Notes: generated by a model not told the origin, from the letters alone. 64,000 nt of DNA from Quercus robur (GCF_932294415.1 NC_065542.1:1009501-1073500); one strand, 5' to 3'; shown: positions 1 through 12,417, counted from the first letter of the stretch. Made by a program: numbers and translations.

Positions 1-292
1 TGATTTTTTATTAACAATGCCTCCGACGGGTTCCTATTCTTTCTCCGACTTTTTTTTTCTACAAATTTAAAGTTAAATTAGTTTTGTTGTATGTTTTCCA
101 CTTATACAATTGCAATGAGATTTTGTTTCCTGAAATTAGGGTTAAGGAAATCGGAATTATGATATTTGACTATTTTTATTAAATATCTTCGGTAATGGTT
201 TGTTTGAATTCTTCTTTTTTGGATTTAAATCATTCAATTTCTCCATTCCCTCGCCAGACTTAGAGCACCGCTGCAAGCAGAAAGAAAAAACT

Positions 293-822
293 ATGGGCAT
301 CAACACCGTTAGGCTATCTGCCTCCATCAGATCGTCGGAACTGGCTCTGGTACGTTTTTCTCTATTTTTGTAGATTTGGGTATGAAATATTACTTTTTAT
401 TGAGTTTTTTTGTTGTATAGGTTTAGATTCCTTTTTGTTTCAGGCTTTTGGGTTCTCCATGAAAATGTTTGTTTTCTCAATTTTTCGATTTATTTTGATA
501 TCACTAAAGCCTTTCCCTGTTTTCTAATATCTGCGTTTGGAAAACCGGTTTTGATTTGGAAAACACCTTTTGATCTGTTTGGCAGCGTTAAAACACCTTT
601 TGATAGCCTTCAGTATAAAAGAAAATAAACAAGGACACTAGGAAAATTACTAAATTTTCGATTTGGGGGTTGTTATTAATTTTGGGATTTGGGGGTTTCT
701 AATTAGGATTTGCTGCAATTATAGATTTCAATTCCTAATATGTTTTCCTCTCTGTTTCTTTTTTCCAGGGAAACACCATAGAAGATCAAATTCTACCTAG
801 GCTTTGTCTCTTAGCGTTCTGA
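293..822 (+). other. Possible short two-exon reading frame (36 codons), function unknown
   Basis: An ATG at 293 opens 19 codons (MGINTVRLSASIRSSELAL) that end at a good donor (CTG|GTACG, after 349). A pyrimidine-rich acceptor (TTTTTCCAG) ends at 768. Splicing these keeps the frame for 17 more codons to a TGA at 820-822. The 50 bases before the ATG are comparatively GC-rich and could be a 5' leader. I do not recognise the peptide. It could be a small gene, the start of a decayed larger gene whose later exons are lost, or the leader of a noncoding transcript. Exon-like stretches with plausible donors also occur near 1010-1070, but no continuous frame links them. The call rests only on splice-site quality, so confidence is low. 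Confidence 0.22.
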
Positions 823-3800
823 GGAATGGTTACTGGTTAGTGATGTTTTTAGTTTATTTTTAGGATTTTCCCCCCCTGACTGATTGGTGTTCAGTTGCCT
901 ATAATAAATTGGAGACACAATGTTATGTTATGTTATATGAACTTTGATTTTTCTTTTGACACGTGAATATTGATATAGGGAAAATAAATAAAAGAAGAGA
1001 TTATTGGCCCAATGAATGAGGAAGAACAGTGCAAAGGAGAGTTGAGGCATTGCAAAGCTAATTTGTGGGTAAGCATCTCACTTTGATTGGTAATTATCCT
1101 GCATTGGTGAATAAATTATGAAAAATTTAATAGTTCATAAATTTATAAATTTATTGTTTATAAAATTATAAAATTATTGTTAGATTGCTGAATAAATTGT
1201 CAATCTTTGATGTTTATCAATGCCACCTCCAAGGTTTGTTACTTTCCTCTACCTTTTTATGTTTATTTTGTTAATCCCTGCCCATTCACTGGTGTTTTTC
1301 TCTCATCATCAATGCAGAATTTCATAGTAAATTTCTTCTCTTTGGTTATATTAGTCCTACCTTTTATTGCTTTGTTCTTTTTTATTTTTATATCATTTTT
1401 TTGTTTCTTTTGTTACAATTTTATATAGTGCTGAAGTTAAGGTGTACATGATCATATTTGCATTACAGCTAATTTCACATCATGTTTTCCTGGCTTACAG
1501 AGGGCTGAGACTTTGGGAATTGTTGAATTCCCAATACTAGGCCGCATCAGTAAACTTGCTATTTCCTGGGATTCTTTGATTCGGTTTTGATTATGGGTAT
1601 GTTGTTTTGGTTTGCTATATGGTTTTTTTGTTGTATTTATTTTGCATTTGTTTTCCCTCTCTGTATTTATTATATGGGCATTGTAAACTTTAGTTAGTTT
1701 TGTACATTAAGAAACAGTAAACAAGTTCAATGGACAATATAATCTTTGGGTTTTTATATGATCAACTGCGAAATGTTATGTTGGGGTTGCTGCTATTTTG
1801 GATTTTCTGGCTATTTTATTTTTGTTTTGAAGGTTTTGGTTGGTTAGTATGGTTGTTCAAGATTGCTGAACAGGTGTCTCATTTTATTTTAAAAAATTTT
1901 TTTTGAATACCACACCCAAAAAAAAAAAAAAAAAAAAAAAAACTGGCAATCTGTTTAGGAGTAAGCTGCACAATACCCTTGAGTGTGGTGTGGTGTGGTG
2001 TTAAATAGTAAACATATTACTCACTTAATTTGCACTACTACTATCTAACATCTTGGCACAAAATTAGTGGAAATTTTTAATGACTAGGAGCTATTAAGGT
2101 CCCTTCTTCTTTTAAGAATCAAGTTATGATACGATGGAAAAGAAGCACAAGAAATTGCATACTTTGCCATGCCGATGATTACAACCATAGGCATTACTCA
2201 GATGGCACAAGAAATTGAATACTTTCTATGCCAGTGATTTTGGCCATAGGCAAAGTCAATAAAAGGGCTTTGAGTTCAAGAAGATTGCCAGATTTATTGT
2301 AAGGTACTAATATTTACGCCATAGGCGTTGGAATAAGAATATAGGAAACTTAAACCTCTTTTAAGAATGTAAGGAAAAGATACAGAATCTGAGACACAGA
2401 AATTGTGTTACCACTATGCCAATATACGCGAAAATGGGAGTGAGCTCTACTGGTGGAGGTGCTGCTTATAATAAACTTACTTTTTTCAAGGATGATTCTT
2501 TTACTAACAACAATAGAAGAGAGTTGAAAAATAAGGATATAGAAAATTTGGATTTGGGAGAAACCTGAAACAAGAATGACAGGCCTATAAGGAAGCAACT
2601 GAAGCACATATCATGACTTCATTAACAATTAATTGATGATGTAAATTATTGCCTCTAAAATATATCCTTTTCCATATTTACCAATAAAAGTGGTCGTCTT
2701 CCTAATTTATCAGTTAAGGGTATTCTTGCAACAGTGGCTGGAATCTACAAACAAACACTTAACACTTCTTAAAAATGTAACAACCAAAAGTCTTGATTCA
2801 TTCTGCAGTTATAAGTGTGAAGAGCCTGGATGATAGCAACTGATATAGTCCCATTCAGTACTTGGAAGATTCATTAGTATCACATGTTCCCTCTCTCTAT
2901 TTCTCTCTAAAAAAAATTGGTTAATTCAGTTTGAATTTTAGATAATTTCCTACTAATATAGATTGTGCTTAATATTGCAGAATCTATAGCAATGTATTGA
3001 TCTTTTGAAGTTGGATATGTGACTATTATGTACCTCTCTACAAGGTAATATATGGACTTCATTATAATTTTACATGATTAATAATGTTTTTTTAATGGAT
3101 TGTGGCAACATAGTTGAGATTTCTATGCGAACTATTAGCTTAACACACCATTTGATGGCATCTTACATAGCCACTTTCTTTGCACTTACATAGGCTTGGA
3201 CATTTGATCTTGAGGGACCAATTTTTAGTTTCAATCAGTGCAAGTGCAAAATAAGGATTGGCTTTAAGGGATCTCTTTTTTCTCCCCCTACCTCAAGATA
3301 TATATTTTGTTTGACTTTGTATTCTTGGAATTAATTGTCCTCTTTGCAATGTAAGGTTTAGGAATATTTTTGACATTGGCTGATGATATTTTTTATATGT
3401 TTAGCAGATGAAGAAATTATGAGATTAAATGCAATGTTTAAAGGCATGGTTGTTGACAACTTTGGACCTACAAGATTTAGAGATGAAGCATGAAGTCATT
3501 AAGCCAGGAATAAAATATTTGAAAGATTTTAATAAGTCATTAAATTATATGTATTGTTGTATTATGAGTTTTGTATTATTTAAACTAGCAACAAAACGCA
3601 CTTACTGATTGCTTTATAAACTGTATACTATAATGCATTAGTTAAATATTATAAATTTTATTTTGACCTTTGGATCTGATGCAAGAAATCTACTTGAGAA
3701 AAATAGTTTGTTACCATTGCTTTAAGTTTTACATTTTGTCTGCAATTTAAGGTTAAAGTATCAACCAATGCTTCGTAACTTTTTAACAATTTTGAAATTG

Positions 3801-4187
3801 AAGATAGAGAGACAAATTAGAGAAGAAGATGTCATTCTGGATCTAAGTCTATACAAGTTGCATTGGCAAATATATCTAATGTAAAGATATAGTTGCATTC
3901 CTAACTTATTGTAGAGAAACTTGGTACAATATATATTTACTATGATTGATTGCACCAGTTTCATTTAATAGCTCTTCCCTGTAGTTATTAGAATACTTTG
4001 TCCTAGACAATTTATGTATGCTACCCTGTTTCTTAAATTATTCTCACCTGAATATCCTTACAAAAAAACATGTGGTATTGATGTATATTCAGTAAGTACT
4101 CTTAATCATGATATGATATTAGAGTCATTATTAGATTAGTCCATGAAAGAATCATCCTTCAATTGTTTTTTAATATGTAAAAATGAT
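823..4187. other. Noncoding AT-rich stretch, no gene recognised
   Basis: I see no coding exon with family resemblance here. A poly-A run lies at about 1918-1941. Near 2130-2330 a short phrase (cacaagaaattg... with 'ccatagg') recurs two or three times, a decayed small repeat. The rest is T-rich, intron-like or intergenic sequence. Confidence 0.5.
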
Positions 4188-4215
4188 CCCGCGCATTGTG
4201 CGGGTTAAATGCTAG
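4188..4215 (+). repeat. Helitron-like 3' terminus
   Basis: A short GC hairpin (CCCGC, 7-base loop, GCGGG; 4188-4204) is followed 7 bases later by CTAG at 4212-4215 and then T. A hairpin just inside a CTRR end, inserted before T, is the hallmark of Helitron 3' ends. I could not find a convincing TC-starting 5' end upstream, so the length of the element is unknown. Similar ends occur at 15.45 kb and 17.79 kb, and reversed at 13.01 kb. Confidence 0.4.
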
Positions 4216-4899
4216 TATAATTTAATTACAAAAGAATCATAATTGAGGTGTTTTTTTAATAATAATAATTAAAAATTTAAAAAAAAAAAAAAAAAAAAAT
4301 CAAAGCTGATGATTTTATTTGGAATTTTATTAAAGTATATATTAAAAATTTTAATTCAAATCAGTACTTTTTTTAACTAAAATTTTATATCATTCACCAT
4401 ACCAATAGTAAATAATTAATATATATATATATATATCTCCAGTGTGTAACCCCGAAACGACACACTAAAATATTTCATTGATAGTGGTATGATGGTCGGA
4501 GACATCGATCTATCGGCAGTTGCCGGAGCCACTATTTCGGTGGTTTGGACGAAGACACTGATCCTGTGGTGGTTGCCAGAACAACTATTCCGGCGGTTCG
4601 ACCACCGAGCCTCCGACACAAGTTGCTTCACTGGCCGAGCCACCGGTTTTGGTAGTTTACTTGAAATATGAGTTTAAATTAAAAAAGTGTAACCATTAGA
4701 GAAAATAATAAGAAAATTAATGAAGAATGAATATTTTATTGAAATATCTTCTAAAATAAATTGACTGGTGTGCGTGTTTTGGAAAACTGCTTGCGTAAAA
4801 CAAAAAAAGTAGGTTCTTATTGTAAAATAGACGGAAAATTTTACACAGACTAATGTGAATGCAAACTTGGTGATATGTAGAGTTTAAAGTTTAAACAAA
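4216..4899. other. Intergenic; AT-rich with a GC-rich patch
   Basis: Mostly A/T runs and an (AT)n tract near 4420-4436. A GC-rich patch at about 4440-4670 contains repeated CCGG-type words (gccggagcc, ccggcggttc, gccaccgg) and is open in more than one frame. It resembles decayed coding or repeat DNA, but I could not assign it to a family. Confidence 0.35.
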
Positions 4900-6065
4900 C
4901 AATAAGGCATTGCGTGGTCTCTTTATCTGATAATTGGGGTTGCATTTGTCAATTGATGTTTGATAATAGCCAAAGAAAAATGCAAAAATGTAATTATGGG
5001 GCAAGACCTAGTAGAACTAGGAGCTCTAAAGAGGAATTTGACCTTGAGAGACTGAGACAACCCCTTGATCCCATTCTTAAAGACGAGGGAAAATAAAGTT
5101 TTGAAATAACCTCTCCACAACTCACACTGCTGCCTTCATTACTTCTGTGCTCTTCCTCCTGTCATAAATTTATATAAAATATTTTATTTAATTCTACTTT
5201 TCTTTGTGATTTGGTGAGAAAGTCAATGATTTGGTGGGATATGACTTTTCCATCCCTTTACTCGCATTAACACTGCCTCATTTTTCAAAAATATTTATTT
5301 GTTTTAAATTTTTTTGTCAATCAAAATTTCCAAACTTAAATCATACTTATCAAAAAAAAAAAATTTCCAAACTTAAATCTGTCCTATATGAAATGTCATT
5401 TATTTTTTTATTTGAATTTAGATTTGTGCACTTCTGTAATTCTGTTAAGGACATCACAATTTGATGATGAAAATATTACTGCATCTTTTTTCTTGACAAC
5501 TTTTCTCATAATGCTTAAACCATGGTCATGCAGCATGTAATTGGATGTGTTGTCAAATCTGCTTTGGGTTTGTTCAGGGTTTTAATGGGCATGTTTGCCG
5601 AGAGATACTTTTACCACCTTTTCTATATAGCAAAAATTCAATATTGCACAAGACTAGTAATGGCTAAAATCAAGATGTTGAGATATGACTACAAGGAGGA
5701 AAATAAACACTTAGAGGTAGTACCAATTGGAAAACAAATGAAAAATATTCTGTAAAATTCATCCTGGGATGTGAATTGAAAATTAGTAACTGCTCATCCT
5801 GGTACTAATTGATTGCATGGTTTTTTTGCATTGCTATTTGCACATCATGGAAACTGATTTTGTACTGTAATTGCATATGCTTGGTAGTTTTATCACATCC
5901 TTTTGGGTGTTGCCCATATGGACTAATATCATGATGCATTTTTCTTCAGGATGAAAGAAAAGCGTGTCATAGGGGGTTCGATTTTGTGAAATTTGCTGAT
6001 GAAATTTTAGCTGAGTACACTTCTCAAAAAGTACATTGGATAGGCAGAGGTGTGTCAATAGATGT
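4900..6065 (+). pseudogene. Relic of a duplicated segment with a piece of an RRM exon
   Basis: Two observations define this block. First, 4900-5350 is clearly related to 27700-28280: both carry a tract reading roughly 'ttgtcaactgatg...ataataacc', then 'ctgctgcctt.attacttctg' and 'tttctttgtgatttg'. Second, 5945-6060 reads DERKACHRGFDFVKFADE and continues as a decayed second RNA-recognition motif, where HRGFxFVxFADE matches the RNP1 region of plant two-RRM proteins. No complete reading frame remains and the expected first RRM is absent, so I treat it as a fossil gene copy. The matching first-RRM exons lie at 30.87-32.5 kb. Assignment of the RRM piece is from family knowledge, not a search. Confidence 0.4.
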
Positions 6066-6109
6066 TATCATGATATATGACCCGCCTCTTGTTGGCATTG
6101 GAACATGCT

Positions 6110-6940
6110 TGGGCCTAATAGGCACTCATGTGGGTGGCTGAGTATCAAAGGAAAGAGCCTCCAAATTTCTTTATTATCTCAGAGAAACTCAAGGATTCTT
6201 GGAGAGGTCAAAACAGAGGGAAGCTTAATGAAGAGTTACCTTGATGCTTAAAGGAAGTGGCTGCAACTCTATCCTAAACAGAGCTCTCTGTTGTAACTGG
6301 TTTGTACCTTATTCAGTCCTTCATGATATCCACTTAAAAGTTTGCTAGTAGCTGGGTATGTGATTGTTTTGTATGTAAAAACAAGATATTGGGTATGATT
6401 AGGACCAATCAGGTGTCTAGTATCAAAGGAAAGAACCTCAGAAGTTCCTTATGCAGAGTGGTTTGGGCTACTGCCTATCACATATGGTCTCAGAGAAACT
6501 CAAGAATTCATGGAGAAGAGATCAAAACAGAGGAAAGCGTGGTGAAGAGTGTGAGAAAAGATGTCAAGTTTAGGATGATGTTTAAAGGAAGTGCCTCTAA
6601 TTTTATCCTAAGCAGAGTTCTCTGTTGTAATTGGTTTGTACCTCATTCCATCTTCTGCTTAAAAGTTTGCTAGTAGCTAAGTTTGTGATTGTTTTGTCTG
6701 TAAAAACATGTTGGGTATGATTAGCACCAATCAGGTGCTGTAGTTTTGTCTGAAAATTCTGTCTTTTTGTAGAACTGGGTTGGGGTGATGTAACACTGTT
6801 TTCATGTTCAGTAGGGAGTTTATGTCAGGGCAGAATGCCCTTGTTGTAGTGGACTAGCTGAAGTCTCAGTGTTTCAAATGTTTCTGTTTGTATTGGTTTG
6901 TTTCATATTAATAGAAATTTCTGAATTATCCAAAAATGAT
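6110..6940 (+). mobile_element. LINE (L1-type) 3' end, internally duplicated
   Basis: Codons 6389-6673 read WATAYHIWSQRNSRIHGEE and onward, which resembles the zinc-binding region at the C terminus of plant L1-type reverse transcriptase proteins (typically 'vYhIWrERNnRif'). The same sequence, more decayed, lies directly before it (about 6130-6405), so the end of the element is tandemly duplicated in units of roughly 270-300 bases. A 3' UTR-like stretch follows to about 6940. The 5' part, endonuclease and reverse transcriptase core are missing, as is usual for truncated LINE copies. It has no visible function. Confidence 0.45.
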
Positions 6941-7204
6941 AAAATGAACTGTTGATTTTTTTATTTTTTGTGTGGATGCGACAATCTTTAAGTCTTGGGG
7001 GGTAAGGTGAAGCACCCAGACTTTGCACATTGCGAAATGATTGCCATTCTTTGTTCTCAGATTTAGGACTAACATCATGAGTGCAGCCTAGAAGTCTGTT
7101 CCACTATAGATCCAGAAGATGAATTGGTTCTTTATTGGGTGGCTCTTCCTCTGTTTTTCTGCACATGGTTCTCACAGACTGTCCGATGTGACAAACAAAT
7201 CAAA
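6941..7204. other. Spacer between LINE end and LTR element
   Basis: A T-rich run is followed by unique-looking sequence. Nothing recognisable as a gene. Confidence 0.4.
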
Positions 7205-7671
7205 CCTCAATTATGATGCTACACGTGGACGAGGGACAAATATCAGTCCTAGAAAAACTGACCCTACACGTGGACGAGGGACAACAAACGTAGGCTAGTA
7301 TAAAAGGAAAGGTAAACTAATTAGGGAGAGGCCCCCATCTCACTTCCTGGAAAAAACTCCAGGAACGAGAATGCCCGGATAATATATGCACTCCACCATG
7401 GAAAACCCATCGACGGGCAACCGGAGAAAAACATTAGTGCTCCTCGGACATGATCCGAGGAGTCCAATCCCTCAATTTATAAAGTTATTGGGCTTGGATA
7501 TCCGGACTAAAGCCTCTTCTAGTCTAGGTTTATCTAAGGTCCGGCCTGTACTAACGCCCCGTGACCCAACGCTAGCCTTTCAAGCCCACTCTTTACAAAT
7601 ATTATTGTGGGGGATCTTCCACGCGCGAGCTCAACGTCGTCGTTGGGCCGTTTGAGAGTCGTGTCCCTACA
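7205..7671 (+). repeat. 5' LTR, left part missing
   Basis: From about 7234 to 7671 this matches 11652-12088 almost base for base, including 'cacgtggacgagggac', a block of direct coding-like words and the end CGTGTCCCTACA. The left third of the LTR seen in the 3' copy is absent here. The high similarity of the shared part suggests a fairly recent insertion. Confidence 0.75.
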
Positions 7672-7673
7672 AT

Positions 7674-7690
7674 TGGCGCCGTCTGTGGGA
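7674..7690 (+). other. tRNA primer-binding site
   Basis: TGGCGCCGTCTGTGGGA lies two bases after the LTR end, the standard position of a primer-binding site. Its reverse complement lies in the same position in the element at 39-45 kb. Confidence 0.75.
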
Positions 7691-7913
7691 AGGCTTGCGC
7701 GTTGGCGCAGGTGGCGCATGAGTCAACCCTCTAACAAGTGGAGATCCGCGAGTTTTTTCCCGTCTCCGGTGACCTGAAGTTGTCGCTCTGATATAAACTG
7801 GCACTAGGGCTTACATCCTGTAGCGCCAACGGCACGGGCATCTCCAGGGGCTTCCGACTCCAAGTCAGCCCTCCCCGTCATGGTCAAGGGGCTGACCTAC
7901 ACAAGAAAAAAAA

Positions 7914-8275
7914 AAAGTCCTCGGACTCAAGCCTATGGGGAAACCAAGTACAAAAAAAAAAAAAGTTTTGGACAGAACCAAGGCCTTGCATGGTCCTCGA
8001 ACCCAAGCCTATGGGGAAACCAAGTACAAACAAGAAATCTTACAAGTTTCGGACAGAACCAAGGCCTTGCATGGTCCTCGGACTCAAGCCTATGGGGAAA
8101 CCAAGTACACAAAAGAAAAAACATAAGTTTTGGACAAAACCACTGCCTTGTATGGTCCTCGGACCCAAGCCTATGGGGAAACCAAGTACAAAAAAGAAAT
8201 CTTACAAGTTTTGGACAGAACCACGGCCTTGTATGGTCCTCGGACCCAAGCCTATGGGGAAACCAAGTACACAGA
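7914..8275 (+). repeat. About 81-bp tandem array in the leader of the LTR element
   Basis: About four and a half units, with the word 'gacagaacc' recurring at 7971, 8052, 8133 and 8214, giving a period of 81 bases. The core word is 'tcctcggactcaagcctatg' followed by 'gggaaaccaagtac'. Several frames are free of stops through the array, so it mimics coding sequence. The same unit is found at 9.55-9.83 kb and, on the other strand, at 43.26-44.19 kb. Confidence 0.85.
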
Positions 8276-9549
8276 AGCACAATCGGAGTTCCTTGCTTCC
8301 CAGTCGACTGCTCGGATGGATTATTTAGAGATTATCAGCCTTGGACAGTATTCGCGCGCTTATCACAGAGTATTCAAATGTTATCCCGGTTAGTTTCCTA
8401 AGTTCGGTTTACTATGAATTATCGATATAATGCCTGGTAGTATTGGTAAATTAGAGTTAGTGAGATTATGTTTCAAGCTGTTTTGCTCTAAATATTCCTG
8501 AAGAAACACACACATAGGACACACCCATTCACGAAGTAGTTTTGTCAAAGAAACAGTATTCAAAACAAGTAAAGAAATTTCCATTCTTATTAAAACAAAG
8601 AAATAGTACAGCATACAATGAAAAGCTGGAATCAGTTTATGCCAAAGCTCACTACATAACCAAAAAGAAAGGAAGATGCAAGAGAATAAAATAAAGCTGA
8701 GGAAGTAGATCAGAGGAGAGGTTGGTTACAGCTCCAAGACCTTGTCCTTTCTCAATGCTTTCACGTGCCCACAACTCAAACAGCAAAAGAGACCCAACTT
8801 GAGCCTGACACCGCTGAAGGAAAGGTGCAGGGAGTGGGAGGTTGAGAGGCTTTCTCTAAATATTCGCCTGCCGCAAAGCAGAGGCGCTGATGGCGGAAAA
8901 TCTTTCTTCTGCCACACCAAAATTCTGGCATGGATAGAACCTGCTTCGGATTTTGACTAAAGGAGGGAGAGACGCCCTTCCCCCTCGGTCGAAATGGAGT
9001 ATTCTCCTGAACTTATGCTTCCTGTGCCCATACCTTACTACTTTGAGTCTCATGTGGACACGGTGCTTCTGCGGCGGAGAGAGTTCTTTCTTCCCAACCC
9101 TTGCCTTAAACATGTTGTGCTAAGGGAGGAGAGCTCCGGATGTGGGAGTTATGATATGGGAGAAAACTGAAGGATTTGTGCGTATATAAAGCAACTTTCT
9201 CTCCCTCCTGTTTATTTGAAAAGATAAGGTGGTGGCAGTCAACTCACGCAGCATCCCAAGGTACGCTACAGACAAAACAGTTCTGGCTCAACTTCCAACA
9301 TCAACTGCAACCACAGGATTAAAGAAGCCTCGTAAAGGCGCACCTCGATCATTGTGACATCAGAGAGTACCGCGTGGCCAGAGGTTGCAGAAATATCTCT
9401 TAATTCATGGGCTAAGTGGATTCGCGGCCCAGGCCCGCTTTGCGTGAGGGCCCAGGGACTGTGGCCCACGCCGAGAAGTAGCCGTTCCCGAGGACAACCC
9501 CTGCTCGGCGCCTTATGAAATGCCTGATGAAAGGGAGAATCTGAACTCG

Positions 9550-9835
9550 AAGAGTTTTGGACAGAACCTAAGGCTTGTATGGTCCTCGGACTCAAGCCTA
9601 TGGGGAAACCAAGGACATAATAGTCTTGGACAGAACTTGGGACTTGTATGATCCTCGGACTCAAGCCTATGGGGAAACTAAGGACGTAAAAGTTTTGGAC
9701 AGAACCTAGGGCTTGCATAGTCCTCGGACTCAAGTCTATGGGGAAGCCAAGTACATAAAAGAAAAAACGTAAGTTTTAGATAAAACCCAGGCTTTGCGAA
9801 GTCCTCGGACTCAAGCCTTTTGGGAAATCAACTGC
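9550..9835 (+). repeat. Second array of the same unit inside the LTR element
   Basis: Three to four units related to the 7.9-8.3 kb array ('tggacagaac...cctcggactcaagcctatgggg'), more diverged from each other. It sits about 1.3 kb downstream of the first array. This suggests an internal duplication or a nested copy of the element's leader. Confidence 0.75.
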
Positions 9836-11336
9836 TCGGATGGAGAAGTTTCTCGGCTCAAATACGGGAAAAAGTTAAGGCCAGTGTGTTAAGAAGATGG
9901 CGAAACGAACTGATGATCGTTAGCCTAAGGAAATTGTCCATTGGGAGGGTGACATGTCCTCGGATAACTACTTCTTACACCTTATCGAACACTTAGTCCC
10001 CATCTCGACTAATTTTAAAGTAAGTCTCGTTCTTCACTGGTCGGATGGTTATGTCGAATAATAATTTTGTTAAAGTTATTATGGCGTCTTTTTATTATCA
10101 AGTATTTTGGCCTTAGTTGTCGTTGGTTCAAATGTTATACTACTGTGCCGAGCAGAGCTTGCAAATTTATTAAAACATATAAACAGAACATGCAAAATAG
10201 AATAACAGTAACTTTTATTAATATAAAAATTATTACAACGTACAAGGAAGGGCTTAAGCAAGCCTATACAAAAAATGAACTGCCGAAGCAGTAATAACAT
10301 CCGTAATACAGATAAGTAAACCGTCAGGTGTCCTTTAAACTCGCCTTCAAAGTCTCTCTAGAATCTCTGCCTCAGTACTGCTCATATCAGAAGAAGAGCC
10401 TTATATAGAAAAGGAGAAGGAGAAGGAAGAAGAATTGGAACACATGGAAGCACTTCAGCAAGCTCTTGTCGCTGAGGAGAGCAAAGGGAAAAGAAGATGG
10501 AGGACATGAGCAGGAAGGAGGAGAAGAAGAGGGAAGAGATGAAGAAAATAGAAAGGAGCAAAAGAGAGAGAAGGGGAATCAAAGGATGGCGCCAGTGAAC
10601 AAAGAGAGGAAGAAGCAAGGGCGTTTAGTCCCTGCCTCAATCCTAACTCTTAGCACACTGGAGCCATATTAGGTATGCTCATGAGAGAGCGGATGGAGAT
10701 GATAAGGGAGGTTTTCGACTCAGTCACACCGGAAGTGAGATGTGACGAGTCCCTGCTTCGGATTTTGGCTAAAAGAGTGGGGAGGCAAATCTTGAGTCTC
10801 CGCCACCCTTGCCCCGACCGAGCCATCTCAAGTTTTGTTAGGACATGGCATTTCTGGGGAAGGAAGGGCTTATTCATGGCTGACGGCTATGATGGAAATA
10901 TTATCGGATAGGGTATAACCAGAGGAAAGAAGTGAACTTGGGGAAGAGCCTGAGGGGTTCAAATATGAGAGAATCACCTTTTGTCTTCTCTCTTTATATA
11001 GGGGAGGAAGACAAGGATACGTAACACGTTCTAATCCCCAAGGAAATCTGCAGATAAATGTACATCCGTTTCCTTCCTCACGCTATCAGTAACCGTTAGA
11101 TCTGGGAGGTCTCGTAAAAGGAAGACATTAAAGGCGTGCTTCGAATAACCAAACGGCATAAACGCATCACGCGTAAATTGAGGGAAATGTCTTGTAGACC
11201 GGCGCATTCCTCGGGGAGGTGAAGAGTCGCCAATGTTAGTCAAGGGCTGAATTAAATGAACCGCAGTAAAGGCTTGGTATAATCAAAACCCACCTTTCCA
11301 ACCAAGACATTGGACAGCAGGGTTTTGAGGGGCTAA

Positions 11337-12088
11337 TGTGGGGCCCAATAGTTTGTGGGTTCGGCCCGCTCGCTTATGGGGAGTCTACAGACCCCAAACT
11401 GAAGGAGGCCAAGGCCCAGGCTCAAAAATAGTAAGCCCAAAGTGGCCCGAAGATACAGCCGAGGACAGCTTAGTCCTCGGCAGACCCAAAGTTTCATTGA
11501 TGAAAGGGGCATACAAGCAAACTTAAAAGATCAGAAAATATCTCGGGGAAATTGTCCTTAATACCCCTCATTGATATGACATTGCACCTAACAGAACCGG
11601 ATTCTTAGGCTTTATTAACCATGCCCAACAATGCTGGGATGGGATTGACGGGACAAATATCAGTCCTGGAAAAACTGACCCTACACGTGGACGAGGGACA
11701 ACAAACGTAGGCTAGTATAAAAGGAAAGGTAAACTAATTAGGGAGAGGCCCCCATCTCACTTCCTGGAAAAAACTCTAGGAACGAGAATGCCCGGATAAT
11801 ATATGCACTCCACCATGGAAAACCCATCGACGGGCAACCGGAGAAAAACATTAGTGCTCCTCGGACATGATCCGAGGAGTCAAATCCCTCAATTTATAAA
11901 GTTATTGGGCTTGGATATCCGGACTAAAGCCTCTTCTAGTCTAGGTTTATCTAAGGTCCAGCCTGTACTAACGCCCCGTGACCCAACGCTAGCCTTTCAA
12001 ACCCACTCTCTACAAATATTATTGTGGGGGATCTTCCACGCGCGAGCTCAACGTCGTCGTTGGGCCGTTTGAGAGTCGTGTCCCTACA
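11337..12088 (+). repeat. 3' LTR, full length (752 bp)
   Basis: Begins TGTGGGGCCC directly after a purine-rich tract (gttttgaggggctaa) and ends CCCTACA. The right 437 bases match the 5' LTR. Purine tract and terminal bases agree with the second element in the window. Confidence 0.8.
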
Positions 12089-12363
12089 CATACTATTTAC
12101 CTAATTTTAAAATGAAATTAAAAAAAAAAAAAGCCAAATGTCAATTTTTTACATTATCATTTTTTTAAGAAGTTAAAGTTATTACCAATTATATTATAAA
12201 AATCTTGTAAACTAACATGGTAATGAATATAATTAGTGTCATGTCAACAAGGTAATAAATCAATTTCCTAATTATTTTTCTATTTTGTGTTTAAAAATTG
12301 ATACATTCATTTAATAAAAGTAGTGTGTAACCCCACATGTACATTTAAAAACAATCACAATTA

Positions 12364-12365
<2 letters not shown>

Positions 12366-12417
<52 letters not shown>
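12366..12417. repeat. (TG)26 microsatellite
   Basis: An uninterrupted run of 26 TG dinucleotides. Confidence 0.95.

Larger units (their letters stand above)
7205..12088 (+). mobile_element. Fossil non-autonomous Gypsy-type LTR element (plus strand)
   Basis: The parts in order are a partial 5' LTR, a primer-binding site, a leader with a tandem array, a long noncoding interior with a second array, a purine-rich tract and a full 3' LTR. The 3' LTR begins TGTGGGGCCC and ends CCCTACA. No gag, protease, reverse transcriptase or integrase coding could be recognised, so it would have depended on a partner element. Primer site, purine tract and LTR ends match the element at 39.2-45.2 kb, so both belong to one family. 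The TGGCGCCG primer site recalls the Tat/Athila side of Ty3-Gypsy. It is broken: the left end is incomplete and no target duplication is visible. Confidence 0.75.

Noticed and set aside
3030-4215. A complete 1.2-kb Helitron from 'tctctacaagg' near 3036 to CTAG at 4215
   Set aside because: The proposed 5' end is not preceded by A and lacks any other support, so only the 3' terminus is reported.
4489-4671. GC-rich 60-codon frame and its minus-strand counterpart
   Set aside because: Open on both strands because of skewed composition, with no domain, no splice context and no relatives in the window.
7880-8401. Open frames over the 81-bp array in the plus-strand LTR element
   Set aside because: Same repeat artefact as above, inside a fossil element without recognisable protein domains.
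10382-10672. Overlapping charged and Leu/Ser-rich frames in the first LTR element
   Set aside because: They derive from a purine-rich (gaagga-like) tract that opens several frames on both strands. Not a supported gene.
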